From an uncultured Collinsella sp. (GTDB lineage Bacteria > Actinomycetota > Coriobacteriia > Coriobacteriales > Coriobacteriaceae): a DNA stretch of 23,795 nucleotides. Below the pieces are notes generated by a model that saw only the letters and a list, made by a program, of their open reading frames with translations, was not told the origin of the DNA and ran no database searches. Positions within the stretch are counted from its first letter, which is position 1. Each line of letters begins with the position of its first letter. The stretch lies in contig CAJLVJ010000031.1 in the NCBI GenBank assembly GCA_905210085.1, positions 1 through 23,795 of the forward strand, written 5' to 3'. Both the position numbers and the translations under genes were made by a program. This document shows positions 1-8,518 of the stretch, in pieces.

Positions 1-1
1 C

Positions 2-124
2 GAGGAACTGCTGGAAAACCTGATCCGCATCATCAAGGGACCGGACTTCCCCACCGGCGCCACCATCCTCGGCCACAAGGGCATCGAACAGGCCTACCGC
101 ACCGGCCGTGGCAAGCTGCAGGTT
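2..124 (+). pseudogene. Fragment of DNA gyrase/topoisomerase IV subunit A
   Basis: The plus strand read from base 2 gives about 41 residues matching the GyrA/ParC breakage-reunion domain, including GPDFPTGATILG and GIEQAYRTGRGKLQ. Similarity stops abruptly after codon 122-124, where family members continue with an RARA-type motif. No start, stop or further gyrA sequence is in the window, and the fragment lies antisense to the open end of selB. It could be the edge of a misassembled contig or a remnant of a real rearrangement. The protein match is clear by eye; its biological status is unknown. Confidence 0.7.
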
Positions 125-2023
125 GTTCATCATGACGCCCTGGCGGAGCATGGCTACAGCCTGAGACGCCTTTGCGCCGAACGACAGGATCCCGCCGGCT
201 GCCTCAATGGCGGCGGCAACAAGCTCGCGCGCATGGGCCTCGGCGGCAGCGGACAGGGCAACGTCGCGCTCGACCTTAACGATCGAGCGATTGAGCGAAA
301 GCTCGCGCAGGGCACGCGTCATGATGTCGCGATCGAGCTGCAACTGCTCGCCCACCTCGGGCAATATCGGTGCATCGAGGCCGGCTTCGTCCAGCAAGGC
401 AACGATACGTTCGCAGGCCTCGCGCACCACGCGTGCCGCCGCGGCGGCCGAATGCGGATCGAATACCTCGGCGCCCTCAGCGGCGCACACGCCGCGCGAG
501 CAGCCCTCGGCAATCAGAGCCGCGGCAACGCCTTCATCAGCGGCAGGCCACGCAGCATGGGCAACGGCGCCGGGCGTAAAGCCCGTCTCCTTGGGAGACG
601 CCGCATGCATGGCTGACAGGGTCGTCGCCAGTGCATCCATCGCGGCGTCGAGCGCGGAAGAATCTGCATACAGCGAGCCATCCGAGCCGGCAAGCTCGCA
701 CACAGCACCTCGCGCCACCAACTCGTTCAGCGTGGCATCGACTCCACCGGAAACAAGATCCAGCGCCGCGGCAACGTCGGCAGCCACGACCGGCAACGTC
801 TGCAGCGCCAGCCACGCCTCAACACCAGCGGCGGTATCGCCGGACTCGATCGCCACATACAGCGCACGCTCTCCTTCAGCAAGCTCGCGCGAGCGACGGC
901 AGCGCGAAAGCAGCACACGCCCGCCGCCAATAAGCATCACGGGCGAATAGGACAGCACCACAGCATGGTCCCCGGCACGCAGCGGCAGCGAGTTTTCCAA
1001 GCGCACCTGAACAATACGGGTCTCGCCCACCGCCATGGGGGCCTCGCCCTCCATGAACATGATACGACCGACAACCTCGGCTGTACCCGCCATCACGTGC
1101 ACACGCGCACCCGACTCGAGCACACGCGGCTTGGCTCCCTCGCGACCCAAGTAAGTGAACGTCATCATAAAGCGCAACGTCTGACCAAAGCGGTCCGCCA
1201 CGCCCAGCATCTCGCCACGGTCAAGCGCCGCGACACCGTCACCAACCAGGTTGAGCGCCACGCGTTGCCCAGGCAGCGCGCGCGGCGTATCGCCATGCAC
1301 CTGAATCCCGCGGACACGGCAGACCGTACGCGACGGCAAAGCCATCAGCTCGTCGCCCACCGCAACCGGCGCATCGTGCAACGTTCCCGTCACCACGGTA
1401 CCGGCGCCCTTGATCGTAAAGCAGCGGTCAATCGGCAGGCGCGGCGCGGCATCACTCCGCTCGACACGGTCGCGGCAGGCATCCCAGCAGGCACTTACCT
1501 GCTCGTCGAGCACCGCAAGCAGCCCGTCGATCCCCTCGCCCGTCTTAGACGACACGGGCACAATCGGCGCGCCTGCAAACACGGTACCCGACAAAAAGTC
1601 ATCGACATCGAGCTCGGCAAGCTCGGTCATCTCGGCATCGGCCAGGTCGCACATGGTCAGCGCGACCACCATATACGTTACACCCAGCAACTCCAGCACA
1701 TGCACGTGCTCGCGCGTCTGCGGCATCACGCCCTCCACGGCAGAGACCACCAGCACGGCAACGTCGATGCCCGTGGCGCCCTGCACCATGGCCCGCAAGT
1801 AATGCGCGTGGCCCGGCACGTCGACCAGGCCAACGATCTTGCCACTCGGCAACGCCAGCTCGCCAAAGCCCAGCTCCACGGTCATACCGCGACGGCGCTC
1901 AACCTCCAGACGGTCGGGATTCTTGCCGGTCAGCGCCTCGATCAGCGCCGACTTACCGTGGTCGACGTGGCCCGCCGTGCCAACGATAACGGGACACTCC
2001 ACCAGCGCTTGAACCTCACTCAT
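2..2023 (-). CDS. selB: Selenocysteine-specific translation elongation factor SelB (3' end replaced, runs off window)
   Basis: SelB is a GTPase that binds Sec-tRNA(Sec) and the SECIS hairpin and delivers selenocysteine at in-frame UGA codons. The N-terminus has the GTPase motifs: P-loop GHVDHGKS (residues 18-25), DVPGH (68-72), a TMCDL element in the NKxD position, and SSKTGEG further on. EF-Tu-like beta domains and a winged-helix C-terminal region follow. The ATG at 2023 overlaps the selA stop (ATGA), so the two are translationally coupled. Residues up to about 612 (base 188) read as SelB. Beyond that, the frame stays open to the window edge, but the sequence no longer resembles the last SelB winged helix, and bases 2-124 are antisense to a gyrA-like fragment. 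The true SelB end is therefore missing or replaced. Identity is certain; the 3' boundary is not. Confidence 0.9.
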   Translation of the reverse strand, partial: MSEVQALVECPVIVGTAGHVDHGKSALIEALTGKNPDRLEVERRRGMTVELGFGELALPSGKIVGLVDVPGHAHYLRAMVQGATGIDVAVLVVSAVEGVMPQTREHVHVLELLGVTYMVVALTMCDLADAEMTELAELDVDDFLSGTVFAGAPIVPVSSKTGEGIDGLLAVLDEQVSACWDACRDRVERSDAAPRLPIDRCFTIKGAGTVVTGTLHDAPVAVGDELMALPSRTVCRVRGIQVHGDTPRALPGQRVALNLVGDGVAALDRGEMLGVADRFGQTLRFMMTFTYLGREGAKPRVLESGARVHVMAGTAEVVGRIMFMEGEAPMAVGETRIVQVRLENSLPLRAGDHAVVLSYSPVMLIGGGRVLLSRCRRSRELAEGERALYVAIESGDTAAGVEAWLALQTLPVVAADVAAALDLVSGGVDATLNELVARGAVCELAGSDGSLYADSSALDAAMDALATTLSAMHAASPKETGFTPGAVAHAAWPAADEGVAAALIAEGCSRGVCAAEGAEVFDPHSAAAAARVVREACERIVALLDEAGLDAPILPEVGEQLQLDRDIMTRALRELSLNRSIVKVERDVALSAAAEAHARELVAAAIEAAGGILSFGAKASQAVAMLRQGVMMNNLQLATAGAVGLFDALVAEDGGAGGEVRSLDDADQVFQQFL

Positions 2024-3477
2024 CGAGCAATCGCCTTCTCAACGCACGCGACGAGCGTCGATGCCGCCGTCTCGATATCGCGGTCGCCCACGAGCGTGCG
2101 CACATCAAACAGAATGCGGTCGTGCGAGGTGCGCGTGACGACCGGCGTGTCGAAATCTTGGACGAGCGAGCGCTTGAGCGCGTCGACGGACAGGCGCTCG
2201 TCAACAAGACGCACGGCAACGCACATCGTGGGCAGCTCCACGGTAGGCAGCGAGCCGCCACCGGGGGTCGACGATTCCTCGACGATCTCCACATGAACAG
2301 CGCACGGGCAACCAACCTTATCGAGGCCGGCGACCATACGATCGCGCAGCTTGCGGGCACGTCGTTCCAAATGGGCCTGTGGCATCGTAAGCATGCTGAG
2401 CACCGGAATATCACGATGAGCCACGTCGGCACCGTCCATGTAGATGCGCAGTGTAGCCTCGAGCGCCGCCAGTGCGAGCTTGCCCGGGCGCAGGGCACGC
2501 ATAAGCGGATGCGACCCGCAGGCCTGGACCAGGTCGCGACGGCCCATGATAATGCCCGCCTGCGCGGCACCCAGCAGCTTATCACCCGAGCACGACACGA
2601 TATCGAGCCCTGCCGAAACCGAAGCCGGCGTGGTTTCTTCGCCGCCGCGCACCAAGATGTCGTCGGGCAACAGCGCGCCCGAGCCCTGGTCCTCGTAGAA
2701 CAGCAGGCCATGCTTGTGGGCCAGGGCGGCAAGCTCCCGAGAGCCCACCTCTTCGTGAAAACCCTCGATGCGATAGTTGGAAGGATGGACCTTAAGGATC
2801 ATCGCCGTATCGGGCGTGATGGCTTGCTCATAATCTGCCAGGTGCGTGCGGTTGGTGGCCCCGACCTCAACGAGCTTGGCACCCGAGGCCTCCATAACAT
2901 CGGGGATACGGAAGCTGCCGCCGATCTCGACAAGCTCGCCGCGGCTGACGATGACTTCCTTGTCCGCGGCATGGGTTGCCAACACCAGTAGCACGGCCGC
3001 CGCGTTGTTGTTGACGACCAGCGCGTCCTCGGCACCGGTAAGCGAGCGGATGAGCTGCGCGGCATGTTCCTTGCGCGACCCGCGCGAACAGGTGTCCACG
3101 CTGTACTCAAGCGTGCTGTAGCCGCGCGCAACCTCGGCCACGGCCTTGGCAGCCGACTCCGCGAGCGGGGCGCGACCCAGGTTGGTATGGATAACCACAC
3201 CCGTGGCGTTGACGGCGGGACGCAAGCTCGGCAGCGCGGAGCGATGCGCGCGCCACTCGATGGCCGAGGCCAGCTCGCGCTTAGAGCGCGGGGTGGCGCC
3301 GGCGCGAATGGCGGCGCGCTCCTCGTCGAGCACGGCCGTGACGGCGGCATGCACCACCGCGTCGCAGGTCTCCCCTGTCGCCTTCACCACCGGCCACTCG
3401 GCGAGCAGCTCGTTGACGGAAGGAATGGCGCGCAGGCGGACGCGCACCTCATCGGACATGTTCTGGCTATCGCTCAT
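2020..3477 (-). CDS. selA: L-seryl-tRNA(Sec) selenium transferase SelA
   Basis: SelA is a PLP enzyme that converts Ser-tRNA(Sec) to Sec-tRNA(Sec) with selenophosphate. The 485-residue product is close to the usual family length (E. coli about 463). The PLP-lysine motif SGDKLLGAAQAGI is present, with the Schiff-base lysine at residue 300, along with the TGVVIHTNLGRAPL and GATNRTHLADYEQAI family blocks. The ATG at 3477 follows a GAAAGG ribosome-binding site; an in-frame Met at residue 7 is an alternative. It ends inside the selB start codon and begins 52 bases after the upstream molybdoenzyme gene, so molybdoenzyme-selA-selB look co-transcribed. Together with SelB it serves FdhF, encoded in the same window. 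Confidence 0.96.
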   Translation of the reverse strand: MSDSQNMSDEVRVRLRAIPSVNELLAEWPVVKATGETCDAVVHAAVTAVLDEERAAIRAGATPRSKRELASAIEWRAHRSALPSLRPAVNATGVVIHTNLGRAPLAESAAKAVAEVARGYSTLEYSVDTCSRGSRKEHAAQLIRSLTGAEDALVVNNNAAAVLLVLATHAADKEVIVSRGELVEIGGSFRIPDVMEASGAKLVEVGATNRTHLADYEQAITPDTAMILKVHPSNYRIEGFHEEVGSRELAALAHKHGLLFYEDQGSGALLPDDILVRGGEETTPASVSAGLDIVSCSGDKLLGAAQAGIIMGRRDLVQACGSHPLMRALRPGKLALAALEATLRIYMDGADVAHRDIPVLSMLTMPQAHLERRARKLRDRMVAGLDKVGCPCAVHVEIVEESSTPGGGSLPTVELPTMCVAVRLVDERLSVDALKRSLVQDFDTPVVTRTSHDRILFDVRTLVGDRDIETAASTLVACVEKAIAR

Positions 3478-3529
3478 GTGCGGCCTTTCAAAAGAAACGT
3501 GGATCAGTCGAATACATCAGCTGAGTCAA

Positions 3530-5647
3530 TTACTCGTCATTATCCCCGCGCGCGACAATCTTTTCCACGCGAACGGCGTTTTCCTGGGTGAGCGCGGCGC
3601 CCGTCAACGGGTCCCAACGCAACGGCGTATGGTCGAGCGGGCCCACGCCCAAGGCTTGAGCGCCACCGGCATCGGCGCCAAACGAACGCCCGCCGGGAGC
3701 GGCCGAGGTGAAGATGCACGCCGGATGCAGATGCGGCGTCGTCTCCACACGCACGCGGTCGCGGCCCATATCGCTCACGAGTTCCACGACCTCGCCGTCG
3801 GCGATGCCCATGTGCGCAGCAGCATCGGCATTCATCTGCACGGCATCCAGGTCCGACCCAGCCTCGGCGGCACCTTGGGCCGCAAGCCTTCGCGAGGTAT
3901 GCGACTCAAAGGGACGGTTGCCGCTAATGAGGCGAAACATCCCCGGGCTAGGCTCCACCATGGGAGCGATCCAGTTGGATACACGACCCAGGCCGGCTCG
4001 TTCCCATACGTCGCTTGCCAGTGCAATTTTGCCGCCATCCAAGGGAATCACCGGCTCACCCGTACGCGACGGCAACGCAACACCCGTATCGGCCCAGCCG
4101 CGCTCCTTGAGCTCGTCCAGACCGATCCCAAAAGGCGCCACCTGGGCAGCCGCCAGATCGTCAGGCGTAAACTGGAAGTACTCGCCCACGCCACACGCCT
4201 GCGCCAGACCGGCAAAAATCTCCCGGCCGGGACGCGTGTCGTCATGCTGCACGGGCAGCACAGCGTTGCGGTAGAACACGCGCGCATCGTTAGCGCCCAC
4301 GACCGTGCCTACACCGCGGTCGGCCTCCAGATACGTCACGTCGGGCAGCACGAAGTCGGAAGCGCGCGCCGTCTCGGACCAGCGAATGTCAATCGTCACG
4401 AGCAAGTCGAGCTGCTGCAAAATACCCAACCAAGCCTGTGCATTGCCATAGCCCGCACCAGGGTTACTGGCATAGACGATGAGCCCACGCAAATCGCCAG
4501 CAAGAATCGACTGACCGATGGTCGTGCACAGGCCGCGCACCGGATCGACCAGTGGATAGCGTTCGGACCCCAACTTGGGCTCACGCGGCATCGACGGCGT
4601 CGCGAAACGCGTAGGGTCCAAATCGCCCAACACAAGCGGCGTGGGCGGGTTGAGGGCACCGCCCTCATGCCCGATGCAGCCCAGCAGCACATCGACCAAG
4701 CAGATAGCGCGCGCGGTCTGGGTGCTATTGGCATACGCGATGCCGATGCCACCATGAAAGCCTGCATCCACCACAGCGGCAGGCGCGGCGGCAGCTAGCT
4801 CACGCGCCGTGGCGACAATCTCTGCGGCCGGCACGTCGCACATCGATTCGGCCCACTCGGGCGTCCAAGCACTGGCCGCCTGCGCCAGCTCGTCAAAGCC
4901 TGTGGCGTAGCGGTCCACGAACTCGTGATCGTACAGGTCCTCGGCTACCAGCACATGTGCGATACCCAGCAGCAACGCCAGATCGCATCCAGGACGTACG
5001 CGCAGCCAGCGGTCGGCAAGCGCAGCCGAGCCACTGCGCCGGGGGTCAACCACGATAATCTTAGCCCCACGTCGACGGGCATCGTTGAGCGCATCAACGG
5101 CCCCCATCGTCGACGAATCGACAATGGAGCGCCCCAGATACATGATGCAATCGGTGTGCGCAAGGTCGGAGGCGGGGCTGTAGCCCAGACTGTGCTCCCA
5201 GCCGGTAAGTCTGCTTACCTCGCAGGCACCGTCGGCACCGTATACGTTGGGCGAGCCCAGCGCATGCATAAAACGATACGCCCAGTAACGGTCGAACGAG
5301 GGCACGCCGAGCGTCATGCCCAGCGCGCGCGGACCATGCCCGTCAACAATCCCCAAAAGGCACTCGGCAATCTGAGCAAACGCCTCGTCCCACGAAATCA
5401 CATCGAACCCCGAGCCATCAGCTCGTCGGCGCATGGGGTGCATGATGCGGTCGTGCTCGTCAAACGGCATTGCCAGGCGATGCCGCCCGCGGGCACACAA
5501 GGCACGCGCCGCGCACGGATGCCCCGGCACCGGCAGCTCAGCCACCACGCGACCATCCTCAACGCATGCCGCAAAGGCGCAATCGGCATAGCATCCCCCG
5601 CATGTGGTCACCACGGCGCGACCGTCACGCTTCACAGCAGATGCCAT
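3530..5647 (-). CDS. Molybdopterin-dependent oxidoreductase, DMSO reductase family, Cys active site
   Basis: A 705-residue catalytic subunit-like protein of the Mo/W-bisMGD family. The N-terminus carries a [4Fe-4S] motif C16-x2-C19-x3-C23 with the fourth ligand at C51 (CARG). A SWDEAF block follows, then GACEVSR, whose C142 lies where the molybdenum-ligating residue of the family sits. The C-terminal third has the molybdopterin-dinucleotide-binding fold (GNRPFESH, later NAVRVEKIVARG). There is no Tat signal, so it is probably cytoplasmic. I chose the ATG at 5647 because AAAGGGG stands 8 bases upstream; the frame is open to 5713, but those extra residues lack a site. The substrate cannot be told: formate, thiosulfate/polysulfide and other reductase-type activities are all possible. 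No dedicated ferredoxin or membrane anchor is next to it. It sits between the FHL terminator and selAB. Confidence 0.85.
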   Translation of the reverse strand: MASAVKRDGRAVVTTCGGCYADCAFAACVEDGRVVAELPVPGHPCAARALCARGRHRLAMPFDEHDRIMHPMRRRADGSGFDVISWDEAFAQIAECLLGIVDGHGPRALGMTLGVPSFDRYWAYRFMHALGSPNVYGADGACEVSRLTGWEHSLGYSPASDLAHTDCIMYLGRSIVDSSTMGAVDALNDARRRGAKIIVVDPRRSGSAALADRWLRVRPGCDLALLLGIAHVLVAEDLYDHEFVDRYATGFDELAQAASAWTPEWAESMCDVPAAEIVATARELAAAAPAAVVDAGFHGGIGIAYANSTQTARAICLVDVLLGCIGHEGGALNPPTPLVLGDLDPTRFATPSMPREPKLGSERYPLVDPVRGLCTTIGQSILAGDLRGLIVYASNPGAGYGNAQAWLGILQQLDLLVTIDIRWSETARASDFVLPDVTYLEADRGVGTVVGANDARVFYRNAVLPVQHDDTRPGREIFAGLAQACGVGEYFQFTPDDLAAAQVAPFGIGLDELKERGWADTGVALPSRTGEPVIPLDGGKIALASDVWERAGLGRVSNWIAPMVEPSPGMFRLISGNRPFESHTSRRLAAQGAAEAGSDLDAVQMNADAAAHMGIADGEVVELVSDMGRDRVRVETTPHLHPACIFTSAAPGGRSFGADAGGAQALGVGPLDHTPLRWDPLTGAALTQENAVRVEKIVARGDNDE

Positions 5648-5710
5648 CTCGATTACCCCTTTCATCAGCCAAACACAACAGGCCAAAAGCCCGGCAACGA
5701 GCCCCAGACC

Positions 5711-5747
5711 CAAAAAGCCTCCCGCGCGGCAACGCCCCGCGGGAGGC
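5711..5747 (-). terminator. Rho-independent terminator after focA
   Basis: A perfect 10-bp stem (GCCTCCCGCG at 5717-5726 with its complement at 5738-5747) and 11-base loop is followed on the minus strand by TTTTTGG. It starts 22 bases after the focA stop and should end the FHL transcript, separating it from the molybdoenzyme-selA-selB unit. Confidence 0.85.
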
Positions 5748-5769
5748 CCAACGTCAAACAGACGGTACC

Positions 5770-6609
5770 TTACGCCTCGGACTTCTTGGCGTAGATAAAC
5801 CAGTAGCCGAGCGCGATCAGAACAGCGCCACCCACAATGTTGCCCAGCGTGGCGGCGGACAGGTTAAACGCAATGCCCGCGGCGTTGAGCGCATCGGCGC
5901 CGGCGACCTTGGCACCATAGCCGCATGCATGCATCACGGCGCCCATGGGCAAAAAGTACATGTTGGCAACGCAGTGCTCAAAACCGCAGGCCACAAAGGC
6001 GGCGATGGGCAGCAGAATGCCCACAACCTTATCGACCACGGTCTTACCGGCGGTACCGATCCACACGGCCAGGCACACAAAGATGTTGCACAGGATGCCG
6101 CGGAAGAAGATCGTCACCCAGTCGATCGTCACCTTGCCGGCGGCGACGCTCACCATGGAGTTGGCGACCGCCTCGCCGTTGAGCTTATAGATGCCGGCCA
6201 TGTACACCAAAAAGACGATGAACAGGGCGCCGACAAAATTGCCGACCCACACGACGACCCAGGCCTTAAGCATCTGAACCAGGGTGATCTTTTTGCTCTT
6301 GAGTGCGCAGACCATAAGCGAATTGCCGGTAAACAGCTCGGCGCCGCACACCAGCACGAGCACCAGGCCCAGGCAAAAGCACAGACCGCCCACGACGCGC
6401 TGAGCGCCCCAGCCCAGCGTGCTGTCGCTCAAGAACACGGTAAAGAACAGGCCGCCGAAGGCGATAAACGCGCCGGCGAACATTGCCAACAGAAAGGCCT
6501 TAGCGACCGGCAGGTTAGCCTTGGTCACGCCGGCGGTCTCGGTCTTGGCCTCGATCGCGGCGGGCGCCAGGCAATCGGGAGAGGGGTACTCCACCTTGGA
6601 ATCTGCCAT
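5770..6609 (-). CDS. focA: Formate channel/transporter, FocA/FNT family
   Basis: A 279-residue, six-helix membrane protein of the formate-nitrite transporter family, which forms pentameric channels. Family signatures are AELFTGNSLM (residues 90-99, the gating loop after helix 2) and GFEHCVANMYFLPMG with the central pore histidine at H212. The ATG at 6609 is chosen over an upstream in-frame Met because the frame before it lacks family similarity; AGGAAAG lies upstream. It is the last gene of the FHL operon, 39 bases after hycI, and is followed by a strong terminator. This matches focB at the end of the E. coli hyf operon and implies formate import to, or export from, the FHL enzyme. FocA or FocB is not decidable here; a nitrite channel is unlikely in this context. 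Confidence 0.93.
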   Translation of the reverse strand: MADSKVEYPSPDCLAPAAIEAKTETAGVTKANLPVAKAFLLAMFAGAFIAFGGLFFTVFLSDSTLGWGAQRVVGGLCFCLGLVLVLVCGAELFTGNSLMVCALKSKKITLVQMLKAWVVVWVGNFVGALFIVFLVYMAGIYKLNGEAVANSMVSVAAGKVTIDWVTIFFRGILCNIFVCLAVWIGTAGKTVVDKVVGILLPIAAFVACGFEHCVANMYFLPMGAVMHACGYGAKVAGADALNAAGIAFNLSAATLGNIVGGAVLIALGYWFIYAKKSEA

Positions 6610-6648
6610 GTCAATCACTTCTTTCCTAATCAGCAGGGACAAGCGCTC

Positions 6649-7152
6649 CTATTGCTCTTGTCCCAAGCGGACAAAGTGGGAAAAGTCGTTGGCGGCCACG
6701 GCGTCGTACACGGCGTCGACGGCGTCAAAGACTTCCGGGGACATGGGGTTGTAAAACTCCGTATCGCCCGGCTGAATCCCTATGAAGACGATATCTTCGC
6801 ACGATTGCTCGATTTCCTCGATCAGAATCGACAAAGGGAGCGAATGCGTGGTGAACATCGACTTGCGGGCCACATCGCGCTTATCGAGCAGGCGGATAGA
6901 CCCGACGGGCAGCGCCATGTCGGCGGCATCGACCAAGACCAGGCGAGGCGGACGCTCGCGCTTGACCTCGATGATGTCATCCTCGGGCGTCTGACCGCCG
7001 TCGATGGTGTACCAACCGGCAATGGGCGCGTCCTCCATCTTTTTAGAGAGAACGGGGCCGGCGGCATCGTCGGCACGCAGCACGCTTCCCGCCGTGAGCA
7101 CGATACCCGCAAACGGGGCGCCGTTCACACGTCCATCCACAACGCGACCCAT
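6649..7152 (-). CDS. hycI: Hydrogenase maturation endopeptidase, HycI family
   Basis: This 167-residue protein is of the Ni-dependent protease family that trims the C-terminus of [NiFe]-hydrogenase large subunits once nickel is inserted. It lines up along its length with E. coli HycI, with about 13 extra residues at the N-terminus. The three metal ligands are kept at a constant offset: D29 (RADDAAGP), D75 (LVLVDAADM) and H103 (TTHSLP). The DGGQTPED and FIGIQPGD blocks are also present. The ATG overlaps the hyfJ stop by one base (TAATG). Its substrate is very probably HyfG, which keeps a C-terminal extension beyond DPCYSCTDR. A dedicated protease gene is absent from the E. coli hyf operon but sits at the end of hyc, so this operon mixes both layouts. 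Confidence 0.92.
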   Translation of the reverse strand: MGRVVDGRVNGAPFAGIVLTAGSVLRADDAAGPVLSKKMEDAPIAGWYTIDGGQTPEDDIIEVKRERPPRLVLVDAADMALPVGSIRLLDKRDVARKSMFTTHSLPLSILIEEIEQSCEDIVFIGIQPGDTEFYNPMSPEVFDAVDAVYDAVAANDFSHFVRLGQEQ

Positions 7153-7733
7153 TACTGCAACCTTCCCGTCAGGTACACGCCCGACACATCGCGCACGCGC
7201 TCAACCAGATCGCGGAACTTCATCAGAAACGCGACCTGCTGGGCATGCAGGCCAAAGTCGTCGTCGAACACCGAGATGCCGGCCTTGGCCGAGCCGCGAA
7301 AACCGCGCTCGTCGAGCAGCGTGTCGCAGGCCTCGAGCAGCGACGGCACCGCCGCCTTGTCAAGCTGGCACTCGCCAAAGGAGCGGATGGCCTCGAACTT
7401 GGTCTTGGCCTCCCCCTCCGGCAGCGCATCGACGAGCGAATAGAAGACATCCACCGGCACCGACAGGCGCGGCTCAAAGCAATCGAGCACGCCGGTGTGG
7501 TGGCCCACGGCGAGCGTGTAGTACAGCACGTCGCAGGCCTCCTGGGGAACGTCTTCCTCGGTCTCCACAAACTTACGCGTGAGCTCATAGAAGACCACCT
7601 GGTCGGGCGCATGGCCCAGGCAGGGGTCGGCGACGCCCTCGGCGGCCTCGTCGCTTGCGCGCAAGGCATCGCCAAAGGAGCCGCCGAGCATACCGGGGCC
7701 CGCAAAGTAACCAGAGCGGTCCGTGAGCTCCAT
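7152..7733 (-). CDS. hyfJ: Formate hydrogenlyase maturation protein HycH/HyfJ-like
   Basis: HycH/HyfJ proteins assist assembly or maturation of the FHL hydrogenase large subunit and are not part of the final complex. From residue 45, the sequence follows E. coli HycH: QVVFYELTRKF, then YYTLAVGHHTGVLDC, ending in a VSGVYLTGRL block. At 193 residues it is longer than E. coli homologues (about 136), mainly through a roughly 40-residue N-terminal extension. I kept the ATG at 7733 because it directly abuts the hyfI stop (TAGATG) and has GGAGGT just upstream. No later Met precedes the conserved region except M15. It overlaps hycI by one base. Confidence 0.88.
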   Translation of the reverse strand: MELTDRSGYFAGPGMLGGSFGDALRASDEAAEGVADPCLGHAPDQVVFYELTRKFVETEEDVPQEACDVLYYTLAVGHHTGVLDCFEPRLSVPVDVFYSLVDALPEGEAKTKFEAIRSFGECQLDKAAVPSLLEACDTLLDERGFRGSAKAGISVFDDDFGLHAQQVAFLMKFRDLVERVRDVSGVYLTGRLQ

Positions 7734-8516
7734 CTAGTGACCTCCGGCCAGCACCAGATCCTGCAGCGCCGAGTAGACCTCAACGCGGCGCGGATCGTCC
7801 TGCTTGTCGATGAGCAGCGCCATGGCACCTCGGATATCACCCTTGGGCGCGCCCTCGAGCGTATCCATAAACTCGTTGGCCAGGTCGCGGCCGTAACGGT
7901 AGCCGCTCATGGCGCGAGCCTCGCGCTCGATGGCAACGCGCAGCTTGTACGGCACGCCGGGGTGCAGAATATCGGCCTGCTCGCCGGCGGCCTCCACCGT
8001 GGTCTCGGCATGGAGCTTTTGGTCCAGCAGGCCAAGTGCCATGGCAAAGCCGTAGACGGTCTGCGCGGGACTGGGCGGGCAGCCGGGGATGTAGACATCG
8101 ACCGGCAGAATCTTATCCGTGCCGCCCCAGACGCAGTAGTTGTCGTAGAAGATGCCGCCGGTGCAGCCGCACGCGCCATAGGACACCACGATCTTGGGAT
8201 CGGGTGCGGCCTCAAACGCGCGCAGGGCCGGCATGCACATGGCACGCGTCACGGCGCCGGTGTACAGCAGCACGTCGGCGTGACGGGGCGAGGGCACGAC
8301 CTTGATGCCAAAGCGCTCGACGTCAAAGACGGGCGTGATGGAACCGAAGATCTCGATCTCGCAGCCGTTGCAGCCGCCGCAGTCAACGCGGTAGACGTAC
8401 ACCGAGCGCTTGATCTTCTTAAGAAGGGTCGCCTTGGCCTTCTCGATGCTCTCGTCGAGCTCGATCTTGGTCGGGCGGTACTGAAGCCGCTCGGGCAAAA
8501 GCGTGGGTTCGGCCAT
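7734..8516 (-). CDS. hyfI: [NiFe]-hydrogenase small subunit HyfI/HycG (NuoB-like)
   Basis: This 260-residue small subunit of the group 4 hydrogenase carries the proximal [4Fe-4S] cluster next to the active site in HyfG. Visible ligands are the C49-x2-C52 pair in DCGGCNGCE, C116 in SYGACGCTGG and C146 in IPGCPPSP, the order found in NuoB-like subunits. Length is near E. coli HyfI (252) and HycG (255). The N-terminal 38 residues are hydrophilic and there is no Tat signal, as expected for a cytoplasm-facing enzyme. The ATG at 8516 has AAGGAGGAG upstream, within the end of hyfH (stop at 8519-8521). It is followed without a gap by hyfJ. Confidence 0.95.
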   Translation of the reverse strand: MAEPTLLPERLQYRPTKIELDESIEKAKATLLKKIKRSVYVYRVDCGGCNGCEIEIFGSITPVFDVERFGIKVVPSPRHADVLLYTGAVTRAMCMPALRAFEAAPDPKIVVSYGACGCTGGIFYDNYCVWGGTDKILPVDVYIPGCPPSPAQTVYGFAMALGLLDQKLHAETTVEAAGEQADILHPGVPYKLRVAIEREARAMSGYRYGRDLANEFMDTLEGAPKGDIRGAMALLIDKQDDPRRVEVYSALQDLVLAGGH

Positions 8517-8518
8517 GG

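Noticed and set aside
965..2296. Plus-strand open frame of 443 codons over selB/selA
   Set aside because: Shadow of selB; composition is His/Thr/Arg-rich and no domain is visible.
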